From Cyclobacterium plantarum (GTDB lineage Bacteria > Bacteroidota > Bacteroidia > Cytophagales > Cyclobacteriaceae): a stretch of DNA of 64,000 bases. The notes under the pieces were generated by a model. It was not told the origin of the DNA, ran no database searches, and saw only the letters and a list, made by a program, of their open reading frames with translations. This document shows, piece after piece, positions 29,230 to 38,398 of the stretch. Numbering within the stretch: position 1 is the first letter of the stretch; each line of letters opens with the position of its first letter. The stretch spans positions 789,325 to 853,324 of the forward strand of contig NZ_JAANYN010000001.1 in the NCBI RefSeq assembly GCF_011290685.1. The letters run 5' to 3'. Both the position numbers and the translations under genes were made by a program.

Positions 29230-29311
29230 ATTTATTGGTTTGTTGTTGTAACAGGCCTAATTTAGGGAAAAATGGTAAAGGGAAAAAATTAAATTAAAAA
29301 TATAGTTTAAA

Positions 29312-30709
29312 TCAACTGATTTTTAACTTTTGGCCTGGCTTGATCTGGTTGTTATTGAGGTTGTTCAATTTTTTCAATTGATCAATGGTCACTCCATCCA
29401 GTTTTCTGGATATTAGCCATAAAGAATCTCCGGGCTGTACAGTATACATTTTTCCAGATCCTGTTTGAGAAATATTATCCGATTCCTGGGAGGCAAGACT
29501 TTTTTCAAAGGTATCACTGTCTTGGTAAATATGGAGTACCTGACCTACTCGGATGGTATTAGAATACAAGCTGTTCCAGCTTTTCAGCTGGGTTACACTA
29601 ACGCCGTAATTCTGGGCTATTTTTCCTAAAACGTCCCCTGACCGAACCCTGTAGGTAATATTGTGAAGGGGTTTTTCTTCTTTTTCCGGTAAGGAAGCCA
29701 GATAACGCTTTTTGGATATTTCCAATGAATCGACCAGCCAATCCAAGCTCTCGGAAACGTAAGTATGCTGGTGTTTTGGGATATTTAAAGGAATGTTTTT
29801 GCTAAATTCAGGTACTTCACTTCTCACAAGGGATGGATTCAATAGCTCCAGATCCTCTATACAAAGATCCGTATGTTTGACCAGATTTTCGAAAGTAAAA
29901 CCAGTGCCCAAATTCACTTTTTCGTAGTCTACTGCATAAGCAGGTTCTTCCAGGATTAAATTATGTTTTTCCGCATGTCTCAAAACATACATGATGGCTT
30001 GAAATTGTGGGATATAGCTTCTGGTTTCCCGGGGAAGGTACCGGTATATGCCCCAAAAAGTCCGTTTTCCAGATCTTCTGATAGCCTTGTTTACATTTCC
30101 CGGTCCGCAATTATAAGCTGCCAGGGCCAATTCCCAGCTGTTAAACCTTTTGTTTAAAGCCTTAAGGTAACGGATTGCCGCATCGGTAGATTTTTCGGGA
30201 TCCATCCGGTCGTCAACATGACTGTTAATGTAGAGTTGAAACTCTTTACCTGTAGCAGGCATAAACTGCCATAAACCTAAAGCCCCTACCCTTGACCTGG
30301 CCTTTGGGTTTAGACCGGATTCAATGATCGCCAGGTATTTGATGTCCTCCGGCATATCATGTCGCGATAAGGCTTCATCAAACATCGGGAAATACATGTC
30401 CTGTCTGGCCAGAACCATTCGGGTATAATCCCTGTTTCTGACAGTAAAGTAATCGATAAAGGCGAAAATGGTTTCATTCAATTCAAACGGCATATCCGTT
30501 TCCATTTCAGAAACACGTTTGGCCACTTCATCATAGGTAAAATCCGGAATATGATCGTAATCATAATAAGGAAGCACTGCTTCCTGTGTTTCTTCCCCCT
30601 TATTGGCCAATAAAATCGAGTTATCCTGTGCTGCTGCCTGCTGTAAAAATAAGCCTAGCATACAAACACTCCCCATCACTTTGTAGAAAAATCCTTCCCT
30701 CATATCCAT
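29312..30709 (-). CDS. mltD: Lytic transglycosylase with two LysM domains (MltD-like)
   Basis: Periplasmic enzyme that cleaves peptidoglycan glycan chains with formation of 1,6-anhydro ends. A signal peptide (MDMREGFFYK... to about residue 27, ending AAAQ) precedes a helical region and an SLT domain with catalytic Glu130 in AIIESGLNP, plus GALGLWQFMPATG near 141 and ALAAYNCGPGNV near 196. Two C-terminal LysM modules that bind peptidoglycan start near residues 353 (ITYRVRSGDVLGKIA) and 420 (YTVQPGDSLWLIS). No lipobox is seen, unlike E. coli MltD. It begins 5 bp after gatA and is probably on the tatA-gatA transcript. Confidence 0.93.
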   Translation of the reverse strand: MDMREGFFYKVMGSVCMLGLFLQQAAAQDNSILLANKGEETQEAVLPYYDYDHIPDFTYDEVAKRVSEMETDMPFELNETIFAFIDYFTVRNRDYTRMVLARQDMYFPMFDEALSRHDMPEDIKYLAIIESGLNPKARSRVGALGLWQFMPATGKEFQLYINSHVDDRMDPEKSTDAAIRYLKALNKRFNSWELALAAYNCGPGNVNKAIRRSGKRTFWGIYRYLPRETRSYIPQFQAIMYVLRHAEKHNLILEEPAYAVDYEKVNLGTGFTFENLVKHTDLCIEDLELLNPSLVRSEVPEFSKNIPLNIPKHQHTYVSESLDWLVDSLEISKKRYLASLPEKEEKPLHNITYRVRSGDVLGKIAQNYGVSVTQLKSWNSLYSNTIRVGQVLHIYQDSDTFEKSLASQESDNISQTGSGKMYTVQPGDSLWLISRKLDGVTIDQLKKLNNLNNNQIKPGQKLKIS

Positions 30710-30714
30710 AATAT

Positions 30715-32178
30715 TTATTCATTTATTCCTGACCTTGTCAAATAGTTGGCAAAAGCATACAGCTCGGCTTCTTTAAAAGAATTGGCCATAATTTGAAGAC
30801 CAATCGGCAATCCTTCTTTATCCTTTCCATTGGGGATAGATATCGAAGGCACTCCGGAAACAGAAGCCTGCACTGTAAAAAGATCCTCTAGGTACATGGC
30901 TACGGGGTCATTTGAATGTTCCCCGAATTTAAATGCTGTACTCGGTGTTGTCGGCAGGACAATATAATCAAATTTAGTCAATAAATCTTCTGTAAATCCC
31001 TTTATTAATCTCCTTACTTTTTGCGCTTTGGTAAAATATGCATCGTAATAACTCGCACTCAACACAAATGTACCCAGCATGATCCTTCTTTTCACTTCCT
31101 CTCCAAAACCTTCAGACCGGCTCAATTTATACATGCTTTCCAAATTGTGTGCATTTGGACTGCGGTAACCATATTTCACTCCATCAAAGCGCGATAAATT
31201 GGAGCTTGCTTCGGCAGTGGTTAGAATGTAATAGGTAGGTAAAACATAATCCAGAAGCGGAAAATTCACTTCTTCCACTTCATGCCCTTCATTTTTCAGC
31301 TTTTCCAGCACATTCAGGGTATGTTGTTTTATTTCCGGCTGTACAGCCTCAGAGTGTACTGTCTCTTTGAGATAGGCTATTTTAGCCGGTTTGTCAAAAT
31401 GGAGTAAGCCACTGTAAGCGGGCACGGGTTTTCTGGAAGATGTGCTGTCAAAATCGTCGGGACCGGCCATAGTTTCCAGTACCAGGGCGTTGTCTTTTAC
31501 ATTGTTAGAAAATACACCGATTGTATCGAAGGAGGAGGCATAGGCAATCAGACCAAATCTGGATACCCTGGAATAGGTTGGTTTAATGCCTATTACTCCC
31601 GTAAAGGCAGCAGGTTGTCTGACGGATCCCCCAGTGTCGGTGCCCAAAGACACGGTACATAGATTGGCTTTTACGGCCACAGCTGAACCCCCTGAAGAAC
31701 CACCAGGCACACGGCTTTCATCAACTGGGTTCAGAACTTTCCCGTGTACGGAGTTTTCATTGGAAGATCCCATTCCAAACTCATCACAGTTTAACCTGCC
31801 TATAATAATCGCATCTTCATCGATAAGCCGTTGTATGGCTGTAGCAGTGAATTGCGACTCAAATCCTTCGAGAATTTTACTTGATGCATTGGCAATATTT
31901 CCCTGATAGCATAGGACATCTTTGATACCAATCACCATACCGGCTAATTTACCGGCTTTTCCATTATCGATTTTCGTATCAATGGCTTCAGCCTGTTTTA
32001 AAGCCGAAGGGCCATAAACTTCAACGAAGGCGTTTAAATGCGCCTTCGTTTCAATGTTTTTCAAGTAATGATTTACTATCGCTTTACAATTTGTTTCTTT
32101 ATTTTCAAGCGATTTTTTTATCTCATCGAATGAGCGGAATTTTTCCAACGTGTTATTTTTTTGCTTTTTTGTTGTCAT
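30715..32178 (-). CDS. gatA: Asp-tRNA(Asn)/Glu-tRNA(Gln) amidotransferase subunit A
   Basis: Amidase subunit of the GatCAB complex, which converts misacylated Glu-tRNA(Gln) or Asp-tRNA(Asn) to the correct amide (487 aa, normal). The amidase signature is complete: Lys86 in VIGIKDVLCY, the Ser of PGGSSGGSAVAV near residue 162 and the nucleophile Ser in GTDTGGSVRQPA near 187. GYRSPN and the C-terminal PIGLQIMANSF are typical of GatA rather than other amidases. GatB and GatC are not in the window. The ATG lies 26 bp inside the 3' end of tatA, and mltD follows after 5 bp. Confidence 0.94.
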   Translation of the reverse strand: MTTKKQKNNTLEKFRSFDEIKKSLENKETNCKAIVNHYLKNIETKAHLNAFVEVYGPSALKQAEAIDTKIDNGKAGKLAGMVIGIKDVLCYQGNIANASSKILEGFESQFTATAIQRLIDEDAIIIGRLNCDEFGMGSSNENSVHGKVLNPVDESRVPGGSSGGSAVAVKANLCTVSLGTDTGGSVRQPAAFTGVIGIKPTYSRVSRFGLIAYASSFDTIGVFSNNVKDNALVLETMAGPDDFDSTSSRKPVPAYSGLLHFDKPAKIAYLKETVHSEAVQPEIKQHTLNVLEKLKNEGHEVEEVNFPLLDYVLPTYYILTTAEASSNLSRFDGVKYGYRSPNAHNLESMYKLSRSEGFGEEVKRRIMLGTFVLSASYYDAYFTKAQKVRRLIKGFTEDLLTKFDYIVLPTTPSTAFKFGEHSNDPVAMYLEDLFTVQASVSGVPSISIPNGKDKEGLPIGLQIMANSFKEAELYAFANYLTRSGINE

Positions 32179-32362
32179 CTTTCAACCCTTCCTCCAAATC
32201 ATCCTGGATTTCTTTGGTGGCATCTTTAAATTCCCTGATACCTCTACCAAGACCTCTAGCCAATTCAGGAATCCTTTTGGCGCCGAAAAGAAGAATGACT
32301 ACCAGAACGATGATCACCAAAGATCCCCCTCCGATATTTTGTATGAAACCCAATGTATTCAT
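32153..32362 (-). CDS. tatA: Sec-independent translocase subunit TatA/E
   Basis: Small single-span protein (69 aa) of the twin-arginine pathway, which exports folded proteins. It has the canonical layout: short N-terminus, one hydrophobic helix (LVIIVLVVILLFG at about residues 15-27), the FG hinge, and an amphipathic helix (AKRIPELARGLGRGIREFKD), ending in a charged Lys-rich tail. TatC is not in the window. The first gene of a probable tatA-gatA-mltD operon, it is driven by a near-perfect promoter 31 bp upstream. Distinction of TatA from TatE or TatB rests on length and tail. Confidence 0.92.
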   Translation of the reverse strand: MNTLGFIQNIGGGSLVIIVLVVILLFGAKRIPELARGLGRGIREFKDATKEIQDDLEEGLKDDNKKAKK

Positions 32363-32392
32363 GTTTTGCTTATTTTGATTTTGAAATTATTA

Positions 32393-32423
32393 CAAATATA
32401 TAACCATGCTTTTCTAACGCAAA
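32393..32423 (-). promoter_or_regulatory. Bacteroidota-type promoter for tatA-gatA-mltD
   Basis: Reading the minus strand, TTTG (32420-32423) is followed after 19 bp by TATATTTG (32393-32400), an exact match to the -33/-7 consensus. The -7 box lies 30 bp before the tatA ATG. An inverted repeat, CATGCTTT (32405-32412) and AAAGCATG (32430-32437), flanks the -33 element. Confidence 0.75.
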
Positions 32424-32437
32424 GAATTTAAAGCATG
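32405..32437. repeat. Inverted repeat bracketing the tatA -33 element
   Basis: CATGCTTT at one end and AAAGCATG at the other are exact complements, separated by 17 bases that include the -33 TTTG. No T-run follows on the minus strand, so it is not a typical terminator of the upstream EnvC-like gene. It could be a regulator-binding site. Confidence 0.4.
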
Positions 32438-32475
32438 TTGTAATCTTTTTTTATAAATATACTAAAATTTAAGCA

Positions 32476-33762
32476 TTATTTACTAGAAAGCCAAATACTT
32501 GGGTCCATAACTTGCAGTCCTTTCCAGGTTTGAAAATGTAAAGCAGACACTCCGTCTTTATCGGTATAAACGGTGCCAATTGTTGTGGAAGTATTTACTT
32601 CTTGTCCTGATTTGACCGATATGGTTTTTAACCGGCTGTACATGGTGTAAAAATCTCCATGTTTGATGATGATGGTGCCTCCCATACCAGGAACAGTAGT
32701 GATTTTCGTTACCACGCCTGCAAATACTGCCTTCACCTGCGCATTGTTATTGGTTTGGATGTCCACTCCGTCGTTGGTCTCTGTGATCCCTTTGAGGGTA
32801 GGGTGCGGAAACGTACCATACCTTTTGGAAATGAATCCTGATTCTACGGGCCAGGGTATATTTCCCCGATTGCTGGCAAAGGAAGCCGAAAGTGCAGCAC
32901 CTTTTGGGGTTGCGGGAAGTTTTTCTGTTGAAGTATCTGCTTCTTCCTTTTTTTCTTCCACTTTTTCGGCTGCTTTTGCCAGCCTCATTTCCTCTTCGAT
33001 TACCCGCTTGATAAGTTGGTTGAGTTCCTCTTGTTGTTTTTTCGTGGCTGCAATCTCCTTTTTCAGCTCTTCCTCCCTTTGACTTAGGGAATTGACCAGT
33101 TGCTGCTGCTCAGTTTTCAATACCGCCAGTGCTTCTTTCTGTTCTTGCTCCTGTTGCAAAACAGCCAATTGGTCTGCTCGTTGCCCTTCCAGTTCTTTTT
33201 GTTTTTTTGTCAAATCCAGACTTACCATTTCCATCCGCTCCACCTGTTTTTTTCTGGCATCACTGTATTGCTTGAGGTACCTCAGGCGCATGTAAAATTG
33301 CTTGAATGTGGCGGAGGAAAAAATGAATGTAATCAGATTGATGCCTTGATTCAGTTTGTATGAGGTGTAAATCATTTCGGCATATTCCTCCTTCAGCGTC
33401 TCTAGTTCATCTTCTAGTTGCGTAATTTGATTTGAGGTCTGTTTGATTTCCAGATTTACAACCCGCAATTCTTTGTTTAGGGTGGCAATATAGCTTTCCC
33501 GCGTCTCCAGCTTTTGGATTACAGCGCGGAGCTCACTCAGGGAGTTTCGCTTTTCATTGGTAGTCTTTTTTAAAACCGAGTCAAATTCCCTGAGTCTTTT
33601 TTGTATGGCCTCTTTTGCTTTTTCAAGCTCTGCCCTGTCTGCGGTAATCTGGGCATAGGCCTTCGGATGATAGAGAAAGCCTAATACGAATAGAAAAAAC
33701 AGAAAAAAACAGCAGGCATGCGCCCCGGATTTAAAAGTTATATGGAAAACTGAGTGGGTCAT
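32476..33762 (-). CDS. EnvC-like murein hydrolase activator (degenerate LytM/M23)
   Basis: Periplasmic protein (428 aa) with a signal peptide (to about residue 38, ending AYAQ), a long coiled coil rich in Glu, Lys and Gln (about 40-270) and a C-terminal LytM domain. The LytM zinc and catalytic positions are changed: NDGVDI in place of HxGvDi, YSRL in place of YxHL, and ALHF in place of HxHF. It is therefore probably not an active endopeptidase but an activator of amidases, like E. coli EnvC. It is preceded by the DUF4292 lipoprotein gene with a 32 bp overlap and the TPR gene before that, a group often seen together in Bacteroidota. The cell-division role is inferred from EnvC. Confidence 0.88.
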   Translation of the reverse strand: MTHSVFHITFKSGAHACCFFLFFLFVLGFLYHPKAYAQITADRAELEKAKEAIQKRLREFDSVLKKTTNEKRNSLSELRAVIQKLETRESYIATLNKELRVVNLEIKQTSNQITQLEDELETLKEEYAEMIYTSYKLNQGINLITFIFSSATFKQFYMRLRYLKQYSDARKKQVERMEMVSLDLTKKQKELEGQRADQLAVLQQEQEQKEALAVLKTEQQQLVNSLSQREEELKKEIAATKKQQEELNQLIKRVIEEEMRLAKAAEKVEEKKEEADTSTEKLPATPKGAALSASFASNRGNIPWPVESGFISKRYGTFPHPTLKGITETNDGVDIQTNNNAQVKAVFAGVVTKITTVPGMGGTIIIKHGDFYTMYSRLKTISVKSGQEVNTSTTIGTVYTDKDGVSALHFQTWKGLQVMDPSIWLSSK

Positions 33763-34474
33763 TCGTTAGTTCTACTTTTACCATTTCTGCATTCATGAAG
33801 AAATTGGTATTTGGTTTTTGTGGTAAGCTGAGTACCATTTTAATAATGGCCTGGTAGGGGAAAGGCTGGCCATCCAGATCCCTGAAATCCATATAAGATG
33901 CCGAAAGACTGCCAGACCGGTTTTTAGAAGCCTCACTTTCCAATTGGGAGACCTTGCCGTGGCTTGCATCCACAAGGGTTTTGTATTGAATGTTTTCACG
34001 CTCCTGCCTGAGTTCAAATATTTTTCCTATTCTTATCAAACGGTCCCTGTAGCTGAATTCGTGTGGGATGTTGGCGAAAAGAAGGTTTTGGAAAAGTGAA
34101 AATGACAGCGGCACCCCGTATTTTTTCTGAAACTCTTCATAACCCATATCTATTTTCTGGCCATTGATCCGGTCCCTGATCTTAATCTGATCGGTGCTGA
34201 TGTAGCCCCTTACCGCTTCAATTCCCAGCCCTGGTGACATGTTAAACCAAATGATACTGTCCTTTTTGGCTCGGATGTTAAGGGTGCCTTTGGTTATCTT
34301 CCCATCCTGTTCTTCCAAGGTAATCTTTCCTTTTGCCGTCAGGTAGTTGTAATTTAGATAGGAAGGCTCAAATTGTTCCATGACCGTATCGCTGGTGTAG
34401 GACATGGGTTTTCTGGCACAAGACCAAAACAACAGGGAACCCATAAGGAAAACCAATAATTTACCCTTACTCAT
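33731..34474 (-). CDS. DUF4292 domain lipoprotein
   Basis: Predicted lipoprotein of 247 residues; the signal peptide ends in LFWSC, so the Cys near residue 19 would be lipidated. The remainder matches the Bacteroidota family DUF4292, which is thought to share the LolA/LolB-like half-barrel: AKGKITLEEQDGKITKGTLNI near residue 48, IWFNMSPGLGIEAVRGYIS near 73 and LRYP-like PFPYQAIIK near the C-terminus. A role in carrying lipid or lipoprotein to the outer membrane is inference from that resemblance. The start overlaps the TPR gene by 8 bp, and the stop overlaps the EnvC-like gene by 32 bp, so the three are very likely co-translated. Confidence 0.85.
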   Translation of the reverse strand: MSKGKLLVFLMGSLLFWSCARKPMSYTSDTVMEQFEPSYLNYNYLTAKGKITLEEQDGKITKGTLNIRAKKDSIIWFNMSPGLGIEAVRGYISTDQIKIRDRINGQKIDMGYEEFQKKYGVPLSFSLFQNLLFANIPHEFSYRDRLIRIGKIFELRQERENIQYKTLVDASHGKVSQLESEASKNRSGSLSASYMDFRDLDGQPFPYQAIIKMVLSLPQKPNTNFFMNAEMVKVELTNDPLSFPYNF

Positions 34475-36212
34475 AGTATGTTTTGTTTTTTATTTTTAGC
34501 GTCAGAAATTCAGAAGTTTCTTTCATTTCTTTGGCCTTGTTCCAGTATTTCAGGGCGGCTTCTTTCTCTCCCAGTTTAAACAGGATATCCCCATAATGTT
34601 CGAGGATTACACCACTTGGCGTATCCAGGTGTTTGATCGCCTTTTCCATGTACGTTTTGGCTTCCTCATACCTGTTTAGCTGGAATAAAACCCATGCATG
34701 GGTATCCAGATAGGTAGGGTTTTCAGGATATCTAGCTACCAATTTTGAGGACATTTTATAAGCCTTTTCAAGATCCTTTTTTTCCAGGGAGAGAAAATAG
34801 GCATAATTATTTAAAATATGTTCATTATTGGCATTTTGTGACAAAACTTTTTGATAGGCATCAAATGCGGCATCCTTCTCACCAAGCGCATAAAGTGCAT
34901 CACCCAACTGACCATTGGCCATTTGGGAAAGTTGGGGGTTTTTACCGTCATTTAGCGCTATGGCTTTGTCAAGGGCTGTCCTGGCAGGCTCATTGGCATT
35001 CTCACCCAACTGGGCTGTGCCCAGGAAAAACCAAAATTCAGGCTTTTCGGGAAAAACCTGCGTAGCCATATCCGCTACTTCCACAATTTCAGCAAAAGGT
35101 TCCTGGTTTTCAAACATCAAGGGTAACAATTTTTGGTAAACACCCTCATTGTCAATTTTTATGCGGATGGATTTTTTAAAATAGGATATCGCCTGATTCG
35201 GGGAATTGTTCTGTAGTTTCCATTCAGCAAGTATGGTTAAAACCTCCGGATCTCCAGGATGGTGCATTTCCATGTCCTTTCCCAAAGATTCCAGGAGCTG
35301 ATCTCTAGAAGAATTTTGCAACTCAGCCATGATTCCTTTAAAAGCCCGGACTTTTATTTCCCCATCCAGATCAGGGTTTTTAAAAGCCTCTTTGATGTAT
35401 TTTCTGGATAGCTCCAAATCCCCCTTTTCTTTGTAAAGTGTGTGAGCAGCCATTTTCAATTCAGGCTGATTGGGATAAGCCGTCAATGATTCCAGAACCA
35501 AGGCCAGTGCCTGCTCCGTTTTGTTGTTGTTGAAGAGAATCTCTACCAAAGCCAACACATATTTGGAATTGCCGGGATGGGCGTCTATCAGTTTTTGCCC
35601 TTCTTCAATGGCCATACCCAAATTGTTTTTCCTCAGATAGATTCTTTGTTTTTGAGCAGTAAGCTGCTCTACTACGCCATAATACTCCTCTGCTTTGTTA
35701 AGTGCCTCCAAAGCCTTGTCAAATTCATTGGAATTGAGATAAATGGATGCTAAATCCAGAATATATTGCCGGTAATCACCTTCTTTTTCCATTAAATTTT
35801 CAAGAACCGCAGCGGCTTCCCCGTTCCTGTTTAGTTTGGTGTAAATTTCAGCCATCTGAAGGTGATAAAATTTATTTTCGGGGTCCAGTGCCAGGGCTTG
35901 TTGTCCAAGATCAAGTGCTTTTTCGGGTTTATTGGCGCGCATCATCATCTCAGATAACTTAAAATAAATGGCGCTTTCCTGGTCATTAAACTCCAATGCT
36001 TTATTGAAATAAAAATAAGCCTTTTCAAAATCTTCCAGCATCAGGTTTTTTTGACCTTCTATAAAAAGCCTACTGGCCATCATTTCCTTTTTCTTGGCTT
36101 TTCTTTCCTTCCGGCTCAACTTTTCCTGAGCCATAGCTGGTTCCAGGCCAAAGCTGGAGATGACCAAAAAGGCTATAAACCAAAAGAAAATTTTACTATT
36201 TATGCTATTCAT
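34467..36212 (-). CDS. Secreted tetratricopeptide-repeat protein
   Basis: Protein of 581 residues made almost entirely of TPR units, which form a superhelix for protein-protein contacts. An N-terminal signal peptide (MNSINSKIFFWFIAFLVISS, cleaved after AMA-Q) places it in the periplasm or outer membrane. The start is set at the ATG that opens this signal peptide; a further in-frame ATG at 36269 would add 19 residues that do not fit a signal peptide. Typical repeats include KAYFYFNKALEFNDQESAIY near residue 43 and DAAFDAYQKVLSQNANNEHI near 440. Gene order TPR - DUF4292 - EnvC-like suggests a shared job in envelope assembly. The function is not known. Confidence 0.87.
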   Translation of the reverse strand: MNSINSKIFFWFIAFLVISSFGLEPAMAQEKLSRKERKAKKKEMMASRLFIEGQKNLMLEDFEKAYFYFNKALEFNDQESAIYFKLSEMMMRANKPEKALDLGQQALALDPENKFYHLQMAEIYTKLNRNGEAAAVLENLMEKEGDYRQYILDLASIYLNSNEFDKALEALNKAEEYYGVVEQLTAQKQRIYLRKNNLGMAIEEGQKLIDAHPGNSKYVLALVEILFNNNKTEQALALVLESLTAYPNQPELKMAAHTLYKEKGDLELSRKYIKEAFKNPDLDGEIKVRAFKGIMAELQNSSRDQLLESLGKDMEMHHPGDPEVLTILAEWKLQNNSPNQAISYFKKSIRIKIDNEGVYQKLLPLMFENQEPFAEIVEVADMATQVFPEKPEFWFFLGTAQLGENANEPARTALDKAIALNDGKNPQLSQMANGQLGDALYALGEKDAAFDAYQKVLSQNANNEHILNNYAYFLSLEKKDLEKAYKMSSKLVARYPENPTYLDTHAWVLFQLNRYEEAKTYMEKAIKHLDTPSGVILEHYGDILFKLGEKEAALKYWNKAKEMKETSEFLTLKIKNKTYYE

Positions 36213-36417
36213 TGATACAAGGCTTAATTTCAGATTGTCAAAGGTCTGGTTAACAATAAATGAAACCATTTTTACTAAGAAACTCCTTATAGATTAAAGT
36301 GTTGCTCGTTGAAGGCAAAATCAGACCATTTTTTCATTATCAATTGAGATACAATTTACTTTTTATTTTGGTTCCCAAAGACTTACAGGACAACCTTAAC
36401 GCACAGGTGCAAGCTGC

Positions 36418-36849
36418 CTACCTTCCGGTACTGCCATATCCTCCTAGGCCCCGGGATGTTTCAGAAAGTTTGTCTTTGGGCATCCAGGTGATTTGTTCAT
36501 GTTTGGCGATGACCATTTGAGCAATGCGCTCTCCATCCTGAACGGTAAAATCTGTATTGGAATTATTAATCAACAGTACTTTAATTTCGCCCCTATAGTC
36601 GGCATCTATGGTTCCCGGACTGTTGAGTACCGTTACACCGAATTTGTATGCCAATCCGCTCCTTGGTCGTATTTGTGCTTCATATCCCTCCGGCAGTTCG
36701 ATAAAAAGGCCGGTTCCGATCAACTGCCGCTCCAGGGGCTTTAAAACCACCGACGATTCAATGTTTGCTTGCAAATCAAGCCCGGCAGCAAGAGGGGTCT
36801 GATAAGCAGGGAGAGGGTGTTTGGATGTATTGATGACGTTAATTTTCAT
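36418..36849 (-). CDS. dut: Deoxyuridine 5'-triphosphate nucleotidohydrolase (dUTPase)
   Basis: Cytosolic homotrimeric enzyme that hydrolyses dUTP to dUMP and pyrophosphate, keeping uracil out of DNA and supplying dUMP (143 aa, normal). All five motifs are visible: [12 protein letters not shown] near residue 18, RPRSGLAYK near 62, [13 protein letters not shown] near 79, [11 protein letters not shown] near 103 and the C-terminal P-loop-like [10 protein letters not shown], where Tyr replaces the more common Phe. The start overlaps the 3' end of the flippase gene by 11 bp. About 200 bp separate it from the TPR gene, so that gene may have its own promoter, though no clear TAnnTTTG box was found. 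Confidence 0.95.
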   Translation of the reverse strand: MKINVINTSKHPLPAYQTPLAAGLDLQANIESSVVLKPLERQLIGTGLFIELPEGYEAQIRPRSGLAYKFGVTVLNSPGTIDADYRGEIKVLLINNSNTDFTVQDGERIAQMVIAKHEQITWMPKDKLSETSRGLGGYGSTGR

Positions 36850-38368
36850 TCTTTTGTTTTGAAATGGATTGAAAAAGCAAATATAGTTCCTTTTTTTCCA
36901 TCAGGAAAATAAGCAGCAGAAAGACCACAAGTATGCCATTGTGCAACATAAAATTGACAAAAAGATTTCCCGTGTCCCATAAGAAGCCAGCATAACTGAA
37001 CAAAAAGGATACAGTAAGGTAAACGAGTCCTTTTTTGGTTTGGTAAGGAATGGGATAGTATTTCTGACCGGTATAATAACACATGATTACCATGGTCAGG
37101 TAACATGCCAAAGTACTCAGGGCACCTCCAATAAACCCCAGGACCGGAACCAGCGTCAAAATAACCAAAATGGTGACCACCGCACCAGTAAAGGTAATGT
37201 AAAAGCTGTATTTGGTTTGGTCGGTGATTTTAAACCAAATGCTCAGGTTATAATAAACGCCAAGCAACAGATAGCCCATCAAGAGGATGGGTACCATGGG
37301 CAGGGCAATGGCATAACCTGCCGCCTGAAAAAAAAGCGCTCCGATGAGTTTCAGGTTGACGGCTACGGCTACCATTAATGTGGAGCAAAATATAATAAAC
37401 CAATGCATTACCCTGGCAAATAGCTCAGGATTGTTTTTGCTTTCAGCTTGCTGGAAGAAAAAAGGTTCAGCAGCATATTTGAAAGCCTGAATGATCAGGC
37501 TCATCAGTATGGCTAATTTAAAATTCGCGCCGAAAACCCCTCCTGCTTCCCTTGAACTGAGCTGTGGGTAAAACCCGTCCGGTAAGGCATATTCAAACAA
37601 GCCCCTTGAAAACACTTCATTGGTAACCCCGGCCAGGCCCATAAAAAGCAGCGGTAGGGCATACTGCCACATGGGCAACAGGACGACCTTCTTCAATTCG
37701 AATTTCCATCCACCCACCAGTTTCCATAGAAGCGGTAGAATAAGGAAGTTCGCCAGAGCATTGGAAAGTAAAATATAATCTACCCCCCAATCGGGTCGAA
37801 ACCAGGAGGAAACCCAGGTTTGTAACTGCGGAAGGATGTCTCCCTGAATAATATGGAAAGTAACGACAATGAAAAGGACGTTAAAACCTACATTTAAAAC
37901 AATGTTCAATAATTTAACCAGGGCAAAAGAAAGCGACCTTCCCTCCAGCCTTAATTTAGCAAAAGGGATGGCCATGAGTGCATCTATGGTGAGAATCATT
38001 GCTGACCATTGAAACAAGTGTGATTTTCCGGAGAAATCGAATAACAGGCTGAGGGGTTCAGCAGTCATATACAGCAAAGCCCCTAACAAAAGAGCCACCA
38101 GACAGACCAGTGATTGGGCATTTTGATAAACTTTTTGGGGATGGAGGCCTTTACCAGTGGCGAAGCGGAAATAGGCCGTTTCCATACCGAAGGTAAAAAC
38201 CACATTCAAAAAAGCAATCAAGGCATACAGTAAGGTAAAGGAGCCCAAATCCTCTTTTGCCAGATAACCGGTGTATAAGGGAACCAGCAAAAAATTGATG
38301 GTTTTGCCCAGGATACTACTGATACCATAAACTGCGGATTGCCCGGCTAATTTTTTTAACAGGCCCAT
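36839..38368 (-). CDS. Oligosaccharide flippase-family membrane protein (Wzx-like)
   Basis: Polytopic inner-membrane protein of 509 residues with about 14 spans, in the MOP superfamily of polysaccharide exporters. The N-terminus [30 protein letters not shown] is characteristic of Wzx-like proteins, which turn lipid-linked oligosaccharides across the membrane. The repeated pattern of hydrophobic stretches continues to the end, with a charged tail ([20 protein letters not shown]). It is not accompanied by glycosyltransferase genes here but overlaps dut by 11 bp. The ATG follows closely on a terminator-like hairpin that ends the enoyl-CoA hydratase gene, so a new promoter or readthrough is needed for its expression. 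Substrate unknown. Confidence 0.88.
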   Translation of the reverse strand: MGLLKKLAGQSAVYGISSILGKTINFLLVPLYTGYLAKEDLGSFTLLYALIAFLNVVFTFGMETAYFRFATGKGLHPQKVYQNAQSLVCLVALLLGALLYMTAEPLSLLFDFSGKSHLFQWSAMILTIDALMAIPFAKLRLEGRSLSFALVKLLNIVLNVGFNVLFIVVTFHIIQGDILPQLQTWVSSWFRPDWGVDYILLSNALANFLILPLLWKLVGGWKFELKKVVLLPMWQYALPLLFMGLAGVTNEVFSRGLFEYALPDGFYPQLSSREAGGVFGANFKLAILMSLIIQAFKYAAEPFFFQQAESKNNPELFARVMHWFIIFCSTLMVAVAVNLKLIGALFFQAAGYAIALPMVPILLMGYLLLGVYYNLSIWFKITDQTKYSFYITFTGAVVTILVILTLVPVLGFIGGALSTLACYLTMVIMCYYTGQKYYPIPYQTKKGLVYLTVSFLFSYAGFLWDTGNLFVNFMLHNGILVVFLLLIFLMEKKELYLLFQSISKQKNEN

Positions 38369-38370
38369 AA

Positions 38371-38398
38371 AAAATAAAAAAGGGGATTATTCCCCTTT
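38371..38398 (-). terminator. Intrinsic terminator or attenuator between enoyl-CoA hydratase and flippase
   Basis: On the minus strand AAAGGGGA and TCCCCTTT pair over 8 bp with loop ATAA, followed by a run of T. The loop contains the TAA stop codon of the enoyl-CoA hydratase gene, and the T-run ends only a few bases before the ATG of the flippase gene. Confidence 0.7.

Noticed and set aside
32405-32437. Terminator for the EnvC-like gene
   Set aside because: The 17-base loop is long, no T-run follows on the minus strand, and the structure sits within the tatA promoter.
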